Shown: positions 1 through 9,554 of the stretch, piece after piece
Position numbering within the stretch: the stretch's first letter is position 1
Layout of the letters: every line of letters begins with the position of its first letter
Origin: Alphaproteobacteria bacterium
Lineage (GTDB): Bacteria; Pseudomonadota; Alphaproteobacteria; RF32; CAG-239
DNA: 17,952 bases
Reading direction: 5' to 3'
Assembly: GCA_003542415.1 (NCBI GenBank)
Contig: DPKR01000044.1
Location: forward strand, 1-17,952
Program-made: the position numbers and the translations under genes
Notes under the pieces: model-generated
Databases searched by the model: none
What the model saw: the letters and a program-made list of their open reading frames with translations, nothing else
Told to the model about the DNA's origin: nothing

Positions 1-1090
1 AACCGGTTAAATCAGGATCGCAATGCAAACTTGTGTTTACCCATTTTGAGAAGCTGGTTGCCGCAAAATTTGAAAAGGCCTTTTTATCTGTTTTATCATA
101 GCAGGTCAGCCCGTTTACTGAAACTTCTTTATATAAGTATTCCAAACTGTTCTGTATACCCAAAGATGATCCATCCATATAACCTAATGCAGAGCAAGTC
201 GTTGCTGGGGCACATTTTGTATATTTTATATTGTTGCAGGTTTCTGTGTCTGTTGATGTATATCCGGTCCCATGTTTTGCAATACATGCCTCCGTAGCCG
301 TCCCGCTCGTATACGAAATCCAGCCGTTTGTTTCCGTATAAGCCGAACAAGAAACAGGTGTTGACGAACACGTTCTCTTAACACATAGTGCATTATGATT
401 TGCCGCGTCCAAAGCATCTGTTGGCGTATAATCCCCAATAGAAATAATCATTGTTGTCGGCGTATTGCAACTAAATGACGAAGGTACCGCGTTAGTTGAC
501 CAGTAAGCACCTCGTGTTTTAATTTCACATGTAGTTGGTAGGCATTGCCAACATCTCTTTGATCCTTCCGGCACTTCTGGGGTAGCGTATGTCGGCACAA
601 GTTGCCAACCCGAGCCGTCAGGCGGTGTCAAAGAAGAACAAGCAGCTGTTCCGGGGTTGCTGTCAAAATATTTTTGGTCTTCATCGCAGTGAATATTATA
701 ATAACAAGTAACCCCTTCAACACTTATCGTGCTATATGTCAGGTAGCTGTCCGTCGGCGCATTTTCATAATATCCTTCTGCCGAATTACATCCGCTTTTT
801 ACCCAACATCCTGATTGCGCATCTTCTGCGCAAACAAAGCCTGTTCCGGCACACTCTTCTTCAGTGTCATAATATCCTGAAGAGACGGAACAATTTGCCT
901 TTGAGCAAAAATAAGCATTACCGAACGGACATTTTATTTTGAGGAGATCTCCGCATTGTTGTTCGGTGAAAGTATAACCGATGCTTGCGCAATCGGGCAA
1001 CGTTTCGCATTGCTCTGTTGCATTTCCTGCAGATGCCATAAACGCCGCAATGCTGAAAACCACCAGTTGATAAAATATATTCTTGCTCAT
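1..1090 (-). CDS. Secreted cysteine-rich protein, 3' end beyond the window (paralogue of the 1138-2628 gene)
   Basis: The frame is open from the ATG at 1090 down to the window edge (363 codons, no stop), so the C-terminus is missing. The N-terminus is a Sec signal peptide (MSKNIFYQ, hydrophobic core, likely cleavage after GNA). The mature part has very frequent cysteines and Gly/Tyr/Thr-rich loops. It aligns with its upstream neighbour from the start (CADSIGYT-like versus CSELGFTHT, then KIKCPFGNAYFCSK versus RMKCPFGDGYFCSK) to the edge (SVNGLTCYDKTDKKAF versus TQNGTTKNCYDSRDTKSF), so the two are tandem paralogues. The start is fixed by a TTTTAGGAGA Shine-Dalgarno six bases before ATG, identical to the one before the 1138-2628 gene. 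It is third in the presumed operon, 47 bases after its neighbour. The family is not recognised; an exported, disulfide-rich surface or secreted protein is inferred. Confidence 0.85.
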   Translation of the reverse strand, partial: MSKNIFYQLVVFSIAAFMASAGNATEQCETLPDCASIGYTFTEQQCGDLLKIKCPFGNAYFCSKANCSVSSGYYDTEEECAGTGFVCAEDAQSGCWVKSGCNSAEGYYENAPTDSYLTYSTISVEGVTCYYNIHCDEDQKYFDSNPGTAACSSLTPPDGSGWQLVPTYATPEVPEGSKRCWQCLPTTCEIKTRGAYWSTNAVPSSFSCNTPTTMIISIGDYTPTDALDAANHNALCVKRTCSSTPVSCSAYTETNGWISYTSGTATEACIAKHGTGYTSTDTETCNNIKYTKCAPATTCSALGYMDGSSLGIQNSLEYLYKEVSVNGLTCYDKTDKKAFSNFAATSFSKWVNTSLHCDPDLTG

Positions 1091-1137
1091 CAAAAATCTC
1101 CTAAAATATAAACTTTCTTTTCATCAAAAATTCTCAA

Positions 1138-2628
1138 CTAATTAGCGCACAAATTATTTGGAAACCCAAGACCGCTACACAGCGGACATCCGCCGTAAAT
1201 GCCTATACCATCACATCCAGACCCCCATTTTACACCGCTACTAAGTTGAGTAGGCGCCTGATAGGTATCAATTAAGCATGAAGCGGTTGATGGAACGTGC
1301 CTGCTACAACATAGATATTGTTCGTCTGGATCGTCTGCCTTGTAAATACTGCCTCTGCTCTTAATCCAAGCCTTTTTCGAACCTAAGTATCCTTGATAAG
1401 TTGTTTGAGAACCGTTTGCTTGTGTCACACGAACCATACAAAGGCCGGTAGCTTTTTGAAAACCGTAATCTTCTGTCAGCTCAGCTTGTGATAATATTGG
1501 AGCAGAAACTGGGCACAACGTTCTTGGATAATCAGAAACAATGGCTTGTCCTCCGCATTGTAGTTCAGAATGTGCAAACCCATAAGCAGGACTTTGAAAT
1601 GCTGAAATCGTATAATCATCAAAAGACTTTGTATCTCTGGAATCATAACAGTTTTTCGTTGTCCCGTTTTGCGTAACCTCAGTAACTTTATACAACACTC
1701 CTGTCGGCGCATTCGTCTGGTATGGAAAGACCCCATTTTCTCTGACATCTTCACATGTAAAGTTATAATTTGGCTCGCAACAATAATAAAATGCGGCTGG
1801 AGCCCAGCAAGAATAAGCTGAAGAATATGTCATTGTACTTGTATATCCTGATAAACAAGTTGATGTATAATCATAACAAGTCACATACCTGTCACCCACC
1901 CACGCATTTCTCTCATTGCATTTGAATCCTGTTAAACAAGAAACCTCCGATGATTTTCCAGAAGAAGAACCGAAATCGCATGTTTTCTCAAAACATTTTT
2001 TACAAACTTCACCGTTTAACCCCGTTTTCGTATCATAGCCGCTAAGATACCATCCGTTAGAGCCACTTGTTCCGCACTTTGAAACTGCCGTCTCGTATCC
2101 CGGATATTGATAACATGGATCTTGGCATATACCACAAGTCAAATCTTCATTATCAGGAGTTTTTACCTCATAAGAAACCGCAAAATATTTACCTGTGCTG
2201 CAAGATGTTTGATATCCGCTTCCGCAACCGGTTATCTCTTGACAAGTTTTTGTTTCCGTCCCAACATTAAAATGATATGAATCTCCATAAGCTAAATAGG
2301 AATAAAGTTCGGAAACATCTGTATATCCCGTGGCACAGTCTGTCGGCGCATAGCACTCATAAATGCTTGCTAATTCGGGGCAGCTTGCACCTGTCGGGCA
2401 GGTGTTGTAATACCCCTCATCATTATTGCAAACATGCTTCGAACAAAAATACCCATCGCCAAACGGACATTTCATCCTTAAGAGATTTTTGCATTCCTCT
2501 GCCGTATGAGTAAAGCCGAGTTCAGAACAAGACATAATGTCTGTGCCACAGCTAAAACCTGCCTGAGCCGAGAGCGGTGCAGCCACTGCAACGCTCAAAA
2601 TTACCATTTTTTTCAAAATCTTATTCAT
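1138..2628 (-). CDS. Secreted cysteine-rich protein of unknown function, 496 aa
   Basis: The N-terminus is a clear signal peptide (MNKILKKMV, hydrophobic stretch, APLSAQA then GFSC). The rest has tens of cysteines, many as CxxC or spaced pairs (DLTCGICQDPC, GEVCKKCFEKTC), and no transmembrane segment after the signal. A TTG codon at 2631 is also open in frame, but the ATG at 2628 has the proper six-base spacing from AGGAGA and is chosen. The gene lies 50 bases downstream of the giant gene with no terminator between them, and 47 bases upstream of its paralogue, so a three-gene transcript is likely. Repeated C-x-GY/F and CPTG-type segments resemble those in the giant protein. No catalytic motif is visible. 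Known: dense cysteines behind a Sec signal usually mean disulfide-bonded extracytoplasmic folding. Inferred: surface or secreted structural or binding role. Confidence 0.85.
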   Translation of the reverse strand: MNKILKKMVILSVAVAAPLSAQAGFSCGTDIMSCSELGFTHTAEECKNLLRMKCPFGDGYFCSKHVCNNDEGYYNTCPTGASCPELASIYECYAPTDCATGYTDVSELYSYLAYGDSYHFNVGTETKTCQEITGCGSGYQTSCSTGKYFAVSYEVKTPDNEDLTCGICQDPCYQYPGYETAVSKCGTSGSNGWYLSGYDTKTGLNGEVCKKCFEKTCDFGSSSGKSSEVSCLTGFKCNERNAWVGDRYVTCYDYTSTCLSGYTSTMTYSSAYSCWAPAAFYYCCEPNYNFTCEDVRENGVFPYQTNAPTGVLYKVTEVTQNGTTKNCYDSRDTKSFDDYTISAFQSPAYGFAHSELQCGGQAIVSDYPRTLCPVSAPILSQAELTEDYGFQKATGLCMVRVTQANGSQTTYQGYLGSKKAWIKSRGSIYKADDPDEQYLCCSRHVPSTASCLIDTYQAPTQLSSGVKWGSGCDGIGIYGGCPLCSGLGFPNNLCAN

Positions 2629-2678
2629 CAAAAATCTCCTAAAATCTTAAATTCCGATAGTTCTCAATCAGTTTTTTT

Positions 2679-5600
2679 TTACGGATCAAGCGCAACATCA
2701 CTGCCTAAATCTATACTTGTGTTGTCCCCCAATTCTCTGTCACAGTCAACCGCTATAAATCCGCCATTAGAAGCACGGTTCTTATAATAGCATCCGTCGC
2801 TACATAGCTGACAGCTGTAATTATAGTTATTTGCTTTGCAAGTATCTGCATCAGAATATCCATCCGTTCCGCAGAACTTAATCGGCGTTATTGTGCCACT
2901 ATTGTCACAACCTGTGCATTTTGAACTGTCTACCAGATTAAAAGCACATCTTTGCGATGGGACATAACAGATGTCTGAACCAAGGTTATATTCCGTAATG
3001 CTGATATATTTGCATTCATATACAGGTGTGAATGATATCAATTCATCGGTTCCGCCTATTGTCGTGCCGGTTAATTCACAATCAAGAATTCTACCATTCT
3101 TTGTACACTCAGAACCGTTCCAAGTGCCTCCACTGGCCAAACATTTCGTTCGATTCATAACGCATGGTTCATCAATAACCGTCCCTGTTCCACTGCCCTG
3201 TTCATAGTTTTCCAGACAGCAGTTGCTTCCTTGTGTATATTCTGTTGAGCCATAGCCTGATGCGCAGCTCGGATACCATTTAAGCTTCACTTGAGTGTCG
3301 TCTTGTTGCAAACATTGACGACATATCGCAACATTTGTGCTACCGTCTAACATACTGGATATCGCATTTTCGCATTCAACAGATGTGGTGTAAAGTGTGT
3401 TTGACGTTTTCCCATAACAATAAACCGGATCATCTGGCATATCATAGCAGTAGTTTCCATCGCTCATTGTGCTGTGCGTATCGTCTTCATTCAGCATCAC
3501 ATCATTGTAGTCAAAAAAGTTGTTTGCAAATAACTTATTAAACCCTGTATCATCATCACCAAACGAATCTGTTGCAACCCAAACACCGCTTGTGCAAACC
3601 GAAACTGTCGGCATATCTTCAATGCACTGATAGCAACCTGAATCATCAAATGTTTTACAAATTTGACCTGAGCCGCAAGTGCTTTGGCATTTTGCCTGCG
3701 TCATACAACATCCTGTTCCGTCAGCATCTTTAATATAGCCGGTATTACACTTAAAATCAGCATAGCGCACACCGCCATCACCACAAGACACGCCATCTGC
3801 AGCAAGCGGCCTATGCATACATCTTTCGGAAGACATATCTAGTGTAGCATTTGCAGGTAGATTTGCAGCATTGTAGAAACCTGTGCAAGTATTTGTTTTC
3901 AAACAAGTGTTTACTGTGCTCTTGCAGTAGCCTGTATCGCAATCAATTTCACTGCTCATATTTTTCCACGCATCAACCGGACCATAATTATCGCCCTCAT
4001 CGTCAACATAATTTGTTTCTGCCGGAATTTCATTAGAAGAACACACGATTTCTGTGCATTGTCCGCAAGCTGAAGCGCCGGCAAATGTTGTGCTTTCCGA
4101 ATAACTTTCACCGCATCCGCAAGAAGTCACATCAGCCGTATAGTTGATCGGGCAAGTCTTTGCCTCGCAAGTGCCACAACCTGCCGCAATTTCAGTCCAT
4201 GTCCATCCGTCCGAGCCGTGCGGTCTGGCAAAGCAAACACTCTGCATTGTTGCAAGCGTTGTGTTGCATTCAAAAGCCTTCACACATGTCATTTCATTGC
4301 CGTCAACATAAAACGTCTTTTGTGCAGATGTAATAAAGTATTGGAGCCATGATTCTTGTGCGCTTACCCAACCGGTTGCACACCCGGTTGTCTTGTAACA
4401 ACTGTTTACAAGATTGTTTTCGCAACCAGCTCCTGCCGGACATTGTTCATCATAATATCCGTTAACTTGATCGCACTCGCATGGATAACAAGCGTTGCCT
4501 CCCGAATACCCTGTTGCATTACCCCCGACAGTTGAAAGAATTCTACCTGTTCCGCAATTTGCCGAAGTCGTTGCCGACCCTGCCGGACATTGCTTGATTT
4601 TACAAGTTCTGCAAGTTTCTTGAACACCGCCAAGCATAACGGTTTGCGTTTGATCATCTTCATAACCTTGGGCGCACGGCGTCGTGCTGTAACCACTTAA
4701 TCCATAATCTTCACAGGTCATTGCAACACAAGAATTTCCGGATTTCGTCCAGCCGTTTGCCGTGTCACAAACAAAGCCCCCATGCTTTGTCGTTCCCCTC
4801 GTACAAGTGGCTGTTCCTGAAATAGGTGTGCATTCTGCACCGGAGAAGGCGGTTGCATGTGCCGGCAATGTTTCATATGGGAATATTGTTGGCGGACATA
4901 TTTGCAATGCCGTTGAGCAATCAGCGCCACAGTGCGAACTGTCGCATTGCTTTTTCTTCCAACATTGCGTGCTGACCCCGCCGACCATTCTTGTTTTAGA
5001 TTCACACTCCCAGTTTTCCGGACACTCACTCAACTTATAATCATCATATCTGTCGCAAGGCTTTGCCGTACACCCGTCGCTGTCAGCGTTTATCATCCAA
5101 CCATCACTCTCTTTGCAAGTAAAGCCGCTATATCTCTTCTCACCGCTTGTGCACTGATTTGTTCCCCCGCCCAACACAGGTTCGCAAGCAGTACCTGAAA
5201 CATCGGAATGTGCCGGTTTGTTAGATTCTGTAAATGAAAATCTTGCACAATCATTCACCTCTGTTGTGCACCCCTCTCCGCAGTGTGAAGAATCACATCC
5301 GCCATTAACTTTCCAACAATAAGAAATGTTCTCACCTAATTCATACGTCGTTGTGCTTTTAGAGCACGTATGATTCGGATTGGCGCCTTCACACGCAGAT
5401 TGTGATCCATATATGTATGGGTCATTTACCGCTCTGTTATCATCACAACTTTTTGCTTCGCACTCTGTACCGGCAGCATTTTTCTTCCATCCGGTATTGC
5501 ATTCAAAATCCTTATATTTATCTGAAGCACCATGATTACATGTATTTGTTCCGCTGCCGGAAACAACATGGCAAGCATCACCTGTCAAAGAAGCATGCAA

Positions 5601-8600
5601 CGGAGGTGTTGAATAAGGATAATCCGCGCAATCATTTGTTTCTGTGGCACAACCTGTTCCGCAGTGTGCATTATCACAACCACTAGCTTTCCAACATGTC
5701 TGATTGCTTTGGTCGCCTAACTGATAGTTGCTTCGGCTTGTGCAGCTGTAGTTCGGTTTTTCTGCCTTACAAGCGCTTTCTTTGTCATATATATACCCGT
5801 CGTCCGTATTGTCTGCACAACTCTTTTCGACACAAGTATTGCCGGATTTTTTATAGCCGCTCTCGCACTCAAAGCCTTCCCATGTTTTCTTGTCGCTGCA
5901 AGTTTCCGAACACTCACCTTGCATGATTGCGTTTTCAATTTCAGATGTATATGCCCCTGAGCATGTTGTTGCTGCAGTCGCACAATCTGCACCGCAATAT
6001 CCGCTTGCACAGCCTTCAACAACAACTTTGCACTTTTTAGCAATACCGCCTAAAGTCACATCTCTATCCTCACAAGCTTTGTTTCCCGGGCATTCTTCGT
6101 AATAGCCGGCAAATTCACTGCATGTTTTTGCAACGCATGCGCTGTTTGTCAGATTTTTCGTCCATCCGTTTGCATCATCACATTCAAATCCATCAAACAT
6201 CAATGTCACAGCAGAACACATATTCGTTCCACCACCCGTAATTTTAGAACATTTATTGTTGCTCATCGTTGCATGTGCAACAACTTCATACGGATACCCT
6301 ACACAATCATTTGTTTCCGTGCTGCAATTTGATCCGCAATGCGAGGCATCACAGGTATCTTTTTGATAGCACATTGTGTTTGTGTTTCCTGTCTTTTTTG
6401 CCTCCTTTGTACATGTCCAATTATCCGGACACGTTGCAAACCAGCCCGTATAGTCTTCACACTCTTTTGCCACGCATGAATTTCCGGATTCCCTAAAACC
6501 GTCATTACAAGTAAATGTTTTATACATCGTTGTTTTCACACAGCTTGATGTTCCGCCGCCGGTCACTTTTTCGCAATGGTCACTGCCCATTGTTGCGTTC
6601 TCGATGGCTGGCAAATCATATCCCACACATTCCTCTGTCTCTGTTGCGCAATTTTCTCCACAGTAATCGGCAGCACACGTACCAATTGCATAACATGTTT
6701 TATCCATATTTCCTAATTTCTTAGAAGCTGAAGGACATCCATACCCTTTCGGGCATTGATCAAGCGGATAATCATCGTAGTCTGCGCATTCTTTTGCCAC
6801 ACATGAATTCCCGGATTCCCTAAAACCGTCATTACAAGTAAATGTTTTATACATCGTTGTTATTTCAGAACACATATTTGTTCCGCCGCCGGTTCTTTTT
6901 TCGCAACTTTCATTGCCCATTGTTGCATTTTCAATAGCAGTCAAATCATATCCGTTGCAAGGATCAGCTATTGTTGCACAATCAATACCGCAGTGGCTAT
7001 CCTTGCATGAATCTTTGGCATAACATGTCTTTGTCACAGAACCGACTTTCTTCGGTTCATCAATACAATCCCAATTCGTCGGACATTGATCAAGCGGATA
7101 ATCATCATAGTCTGCGCAAGTTTTTGCAACGCATCTACCACATGTTTCGCCATTGTCTGTTTGTGCATGAGCCTCAAAAATAAATCCGTCATCGCACTCC
7201 GTCAAACCTGTGGTATATCCGCTCGGGCAGCCGACTCTCTCACACCTGCCGTCAGAGGTCAACTGATAACCATTATCTGTTTTACAAGATGTTGCCATCC
7301 AATAACTGTTACCGCAGGCTTTGCATTCCGTTCTTGTTGCAACACCTTGTTCAACAGATGCCCCCGACCCGCTGACTAAGTTGCTTTCCAAATATCCCGA
7401 GCAACTTGAAGTACATGTTGCATACTTTCCGTTACAGCACAAATCTGACAAACTCGATGTTCCTTTGTTTGATTCATCCCACGAGCAATTAGCCGCTGCA
7501 TTGCATTGACATTGTGTGCAATAACGTTCACCGCTTTTAATATATGTCTGGTTTGAATCTTGTGCTATATCTAAATTCCATCCATTACCTGCGCCGCATT
7601 CGCTGACATCTTGAACAATAGAAGAATAAGGTGCCGCACATTCTGCCGCAACACACTTGTTACCCTCAAGCGTATATCCGCTTTTACAGCTCCGAATAAT
7701 ACACGCGTTTGCATAATCGCAAGCCGCATATACATCTTTTTGATCCGCATATGCATCATTACATGCTTCCGGTGTCGCTGTCGGCGGAAAATCGGCATAA
7801 CAACTCTTGTAGTAGCCGTTACAGCACAAATCTTCCTCTTTTAAATAGCCATTGGTATTTTTATTAAAATTGCTCCAACGGCACGCCGTTGTCGCACTCG
7901 GTGTAACAGGCTCTGAACAAACACATTTTGCACAGTTGACACCGGCACTGCGAACAACCTCACCGCTGCTGTTCTTTTGCAGTTCAAGTATCCACCCTAA
8001 TGCGCCCTCATACAGTCCGGAAACTGTCTTACATTGTGAACCGTTTTCAATCTCTGTTGTAAACCCGTTAATCGTATCACAAGCCGATGCAATACATCTT
8101 CCGTCTCTGATCTCAAAGCTGTCTTTGCATTTTGTAACTGTATAATATTTTTCACCGCACGCTTCACAAATTTCATATTCTTCCATGTTTGCATCATAAT
8201 CCGAAAGGAGATTCCTACCTGAACATTGACTGGTGCATGTCTTAAAATAGCCGTTACAACAAAGTCCCGAAACAGTCGCATTTCCGGCATATACAGCTTT
8301 CAAACTTTTCCCATTTATTGCCAGCGTTGCAACATCATTTTTTTGTGATGTATAAATACAAGTTTCCGAAGGTTCACAAATGCATTTTGCACAATTTTCA
8401 CCGCCACTCTTGCCGTTCGTATCATATGTATATCCATCTCCCACACAAGTTTTTACCGCAGTGCTGTATCCGATAGGACATGAACTTATCTGGCATTGAC
8501 TTCCGTCAAAATAATAACCGTTTTCTTCATCACACTCTGTCACATGATATGTATTCTTATTGTCTGGATCAGATGCACATTGTGTCGCGCCTTCGTTTGC

Positions 8601-9491
8601 TTCCAAGCATGTCTTTTCGTTCGGATATCCGCCTTCCGGTGCGTCACAGTTCATATAATTTCTGTCAAACGGACATTTCACACCCGTTTTACCCTCATTT
8701 CCTGTTCCTGGGGGGCACACACCGGCTGGTGCATAAATATATCCCAATGTTTCGCAGTCAAAAGTCACGGATTTTGAAGCCCCGCACAAATAAGCCTCAA
8801 TATTCACAAAATCATCACTTTCACAAACAATTTCCTCACATTGAGAACAGGTTACTTCACCAACCGTATTTTGCGAAACAGGTTGTGTACAAGCATCTTC
8901 TCTGTGGGCACAGTTTTCGCTCCATCCTGCATTTTCATCACATTCGCATTTAGAATAGAGTTCAGCCCCGTGCGGATCTTTACATTTTTTTTCATTTTCT
9001 ATCGGACGTTTAAAACCGGTATCTCGACACGAGTACGGAAACATATCCTTATTACACTCGCAATCTTTGTAAAAAACTTCACCGTTCGGAAGAACACAAG
9101 CGCCAATACCATCTGTATTGGCATATTCTGCACAATGGCCTCTGCCATCTCCTTTATAAACGTATTCTGGCGCACATTCCAAGTTTTCGGCCGAGCAGCC
9201 GCATTCTGTTGTATAACCTTTTTTACAGCGATATTCCGGATGATCAACCAGATTGTAGGTATCTGCCCTGCAATAGCAGTGATAAAAAACCTTGTTTCCC
9301 TTAGTACAAGTCACTTGTTCCTGTCCTGCGGGGCAAGGCGTAGTCTGCTCAAAACCTTCGCATTCAGCATATTGCGAATCTGTCAGGCAATTTTCATCGC
9401 CCCCGAAAATACCCGGCAAAAAACAAACCTTTGCTTTTGCCGATGTCGTTATAAGTAGACCCAATAAAGCAAATACCCATATCTTACGCAT
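2679..9491 (-). CDS. Giant secreted cysteine-rich tandem-repeat protein, 2270 aa
   Basis: This single uninterrupted frame fills 6.8 kb. It begins with a signal peptide (MRKIWVFALLGLL, cleavage probably after SAKA). An in-frame TTG at 9506 would add only MGRIN and has no better ribosome site, so the ATG at 9491 is preferred. Residues ~20-365 are irregular Cys-rich loops. Residues ~367-784 hold three ~126-153-residue units, each opening with a CxxCxC cluster and containing CCNG(Y/K). Residues ~792-1592 hold seven ~110-residue units with the pattern YDDYPLDQCP, CW/CY, SHCGxxC, GGGTNxC and SGNSCVAK. Residues ~1593-2270 are more diverged Cys-rich modules that recall the two downstream proteins. 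No transmembrane anchor, sortase motif or autotransporter barrel is seen at the C-terminus (ends ...DVALDP). It heads a three-gene operon. The exported disulfide-rich fibre, adhesin or matrix role is inference; the family is not recognised. Confidence 0.9.
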   Translation of the reverse strand: MRKIWVFALLGLLITTSAKAKVCFLPGIFGGDENCLTDSQYAECEGFEQTTPCPAGQEQVTCTKGNKVFYHCYCRADTYNLVDHPEYRCKKGYTTECGCSAENLECAPEYVYKGDGRGHCAEYANTDGIGACVLPNGEVFYKDCECNKDMFPYSCRDTGFKRPIENEKKCKDPHGAELYSKCECDENAGWSENCAHREDACTQPVSQNTVGEVTCSQCEEIVCESDDFVNIEAYLCGASKSVTFDCETLGYIYAPAGVCPPGTGNEGKTGVKCPFDRNYMNCDAPEGGYPNEKTCLEANEGATQCASDPDNKNTYHVTECDEENGYYFDGSQCQISSCPIGYSTAVKTCVGDGYTYDTNGKSGGENCAKCICEPSETCIYTSQKNDVATLAINGKSLKAVYAGNATVSGLCCNGYFKTCTSQCSGRNLLSDYDANMEEYEICEACGEKYYTVTKCKDSFEIRDGRCIASACDTINGFTTEIENGSQCKTVSGLYEGALGWILELQKNSSGEVVRSAGVNCAKCVCSEPVTPSATTACRWSNFNKNTNGYLKEEDLCCNGYYKSCYADFPPTATPEACNDAYADQKDVYAACDYANACIIRSCKSGYTLEGNKCVAAECAAPYSSIVQDVSECGAGNGWNLDIAQDSNQTYIKSGERYCTQCQCNAAANCSWDESNKGTSSLSDLCCNGKYATCTSSCSGYLESNLVSGSGASVEQGVATRTECKACGNSYWMATSCKTDNGYQLTSDGRCERVGCPSGYTTGLTECDDGFIFEAHAQTDNGETCGRCVAKTCADYDDYPLDQCPTNWDCIDEPKKVGSVTKTCYAKDSCKDSHCGIDCATIADPCNGYDLTAIENATMGNESCEKRTGGGTNMCSEITTMYKTFTCNDGFRESGNSCVAKECADYDDYPLDQCPKGYGCPSASKKLGNMDKTCYAIGTCAADYCGENCATETEECVGYDLPAIENATMGSDHCEKVTGGGTSSCVKTTMYKTFTCNDGFRESGNSCVAKECEDYTGWFATCPDNWTCTKEAKKTGNTNTMCYQKDTCDASHCGSNCSTETNDCVGYPYEVVAHATMSNNKCSKITGGGTNMCSAVTLMFDGFECDDANGWTKNLTNSACVAKTCSEFAGYYEECPGNKACEDRDVTLGGIAKKCKVVVEGCASGYCGADCATAATTCSGAYTSEIENAIMQGECSETCSDKKTWEGFECESGYKKSGNTCVEKSCADNTDDGYIYDKESACKAEKPNYSCTSRSNYQLGDQSNQTCWKASGCDNAHCGTGCATETNDCADYPYSTPPLHASLTGDACHVVSGSGTNTCNHGASDKYKDFECNTGWKKNAAGTECEAKSCDDNRAVNDPYIYGSQSACEGANPNHTCSKSTTTYELGENISYCWKVNGGCDSSHCGEGCTTEVNDCARFSFTESNKPAHSDVSGTACEPVLGGGTNQCTSGEKRYSGFTCKESDGWMINADSDGCTAKPCDRYDDYKLSECPENWECESKTRMVGGVSTQCWKKKQCDSSHCGADCSTALQICPPTIFPYETLPAHATAFSGAECTPISGTATCTRGTTKHGGFVCDTANGWTKSGNSCVAMTCEDYGLSGYSTTPCAQGYEDDQTQTVMLGGVQETCRTCKIKQCPAGSATTSANCGTGRILSTVGGNATGYSGGNACYPCECDQVNGYYDEQCPAGAGCENNLVNSCYKTTGCATGWVSAQESWLQYFITSAQKTFYVDGNEMTCVKAFECNTTLATMQSVCFARPHGSDGWTWTEIAAGCGTCEAKTCPINYTADVTSCGCGESYSESTTFAGASACGQCTEIVCSSNEIPAETNYVDDEGDNYGPVDAWKNMSSEIDCDTGYCKSTVNTCLKTNTCTGFYNAANLPANATLDMSSERCMHRPLAADGVSCGDGGVRYADFKCNTGYIKDADGTGCCMTQAKCQSTCGSGQICKTFDDSGCYQCIEDMPTVSVCTSGVWVATDSFGDDDTGFNKLFANNFFDYNDVMLNEDDTHSTMSDGNYCYDMPDDPVYCYGKTSNTLYTTSVECENAISSMLDGSTNVAICRQCLQQDDTQVKLKWYPSCASGYGSTEYTQGSNCCLENYEQGSGTGTVIDEPCVMNRTKCLASGGTWNGSECTKNGRILDCELTGTTIGGTDELISFTPVYECKYISITEYNLGSDICYVPSQRCAFNLVDSSKCTGCDNSGTITPIKFCGTDGYSDADTCKANNYNYSCQLCSDGCYYKNRASNGGFIAVDCDRELGDNTSIDLGSDVALDP
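6464..6534 (-). repeat. Near-identical 71-bp intragenic direct repeat, copy 1
   Basis: This stretch matches 6791-6861 at 69 of 71 bases, offset by exactly 327 bases (109 codons, one repeat unit). Both encode the SGNSCVAK/TTMYKTFTCNDGFRE junction. Identity extending through third codon positions points to recent duplication or gene conversion rather than protein-level selection. Confidence 0.9.
6791..6861 (-). repeat. Near-identical 71-bp intragenic direct repeat, copy 2
   Basis: Partner of 6464-6534 (two mismatches). A further near-identical stretch, encoding DYDDYPLDQCP, lies at the opening of the unit (about 6756-6787) and at the opening of the preceding unit (about 7081-7117). Confidence 0.9.
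7143..8393 (-). repeat. Three tandem ~140-residue Cys-rich repeats inside the giant gene
   Basis: The units begin at the cysteine clusters NCAKCIC (8393), NCAKCVC (7934) and YCTQCQC (7520). Each is followed by an aromatic C(I/R/S)(Y/W) segment, a double-cysteine CCNG(Y/K) element, an (E)CKACG or similar motif and a GYT..(L/V)xxC turn. A fourth opening-like cluster (ETCGRC, 7142) leads straight into the seven-unit array. Unit lengths are about 153, 138 and 126 codons, so these are older and more diverged than the other array. Confidence 0.7.
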
Positions 9492-9525
9492 GTTTATACG
9501 TCCCAAAAAATTTTTCCGTGTTTAG

Positions 9526-9554
9526 AGAATAACCTTAAAAACATCTTCCGTCAA
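9526..9554 (-). promoter_or_regulatory. Sigma70-type promoter of the Cys-rich operon
   Basis: On the minus strand TTGACG (9554-9549), a 17-base spacer and TATTCT (9531-9526) form a near-consensus promoter. The start would fall near 9518, giving a leader of under 30 bases before the ATG at 9491. A modest GGGA lies about nine bases before that ATG. Confidence 0.7.

Larger units (their letters stand above)
4716..7118 (-). repeat. Seven tandem ~110-residue Cys-rich repeats inside the giant gene
   Basis: The translated units start at conserved C-x-D/E-Y cysteines (for example at 7118, 6788 and 6461) and average about 114 codons. Shared landmarks are a C at the start, CP..W.C, a CY/CW, (S/A)HCG..C.T, a (G/S)GGT..C, a F.C.....GW/GFR and a closing SGNSCVAK-like link. 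Units 1 and 2 are most alike, units 5 and 6 carry a longer opening (YIY..S/ESACxxxxPN), and unit 4 lacks part of the GGGT segment. The last unit runs into a diverged segment beginning TCEDYGLSGY. Confidence 0.85.

Noticed and set aside
4716..7118. Regular repeats considered as a CRISPR array
   Set aside because: Repeat units are over 300 bp, diverged and in one coding frame, and there are no short identical repeats with unique spacers.
8841..9458. A 205-codon open frame on the plus strand, antisense to the giant gene, and several similar ones
   Set aside because: It lies wholly opposite the signal-peptide end of the giant gene, has no ribosome site, and its composition is that of a complement of Cys-rich codons. 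The long sense frame explains it.
9492..9506. TTG at 9506 as start of the giant protein (and TTG 2631, TTG 15799, GTG 13969 for other genes)
   Set aside because: In each case an ATG slightly downstream has better ribosome-site spacing or gives a cleaner signal peptide. For 13969 the codon lies upstream of the predicted transcription start.
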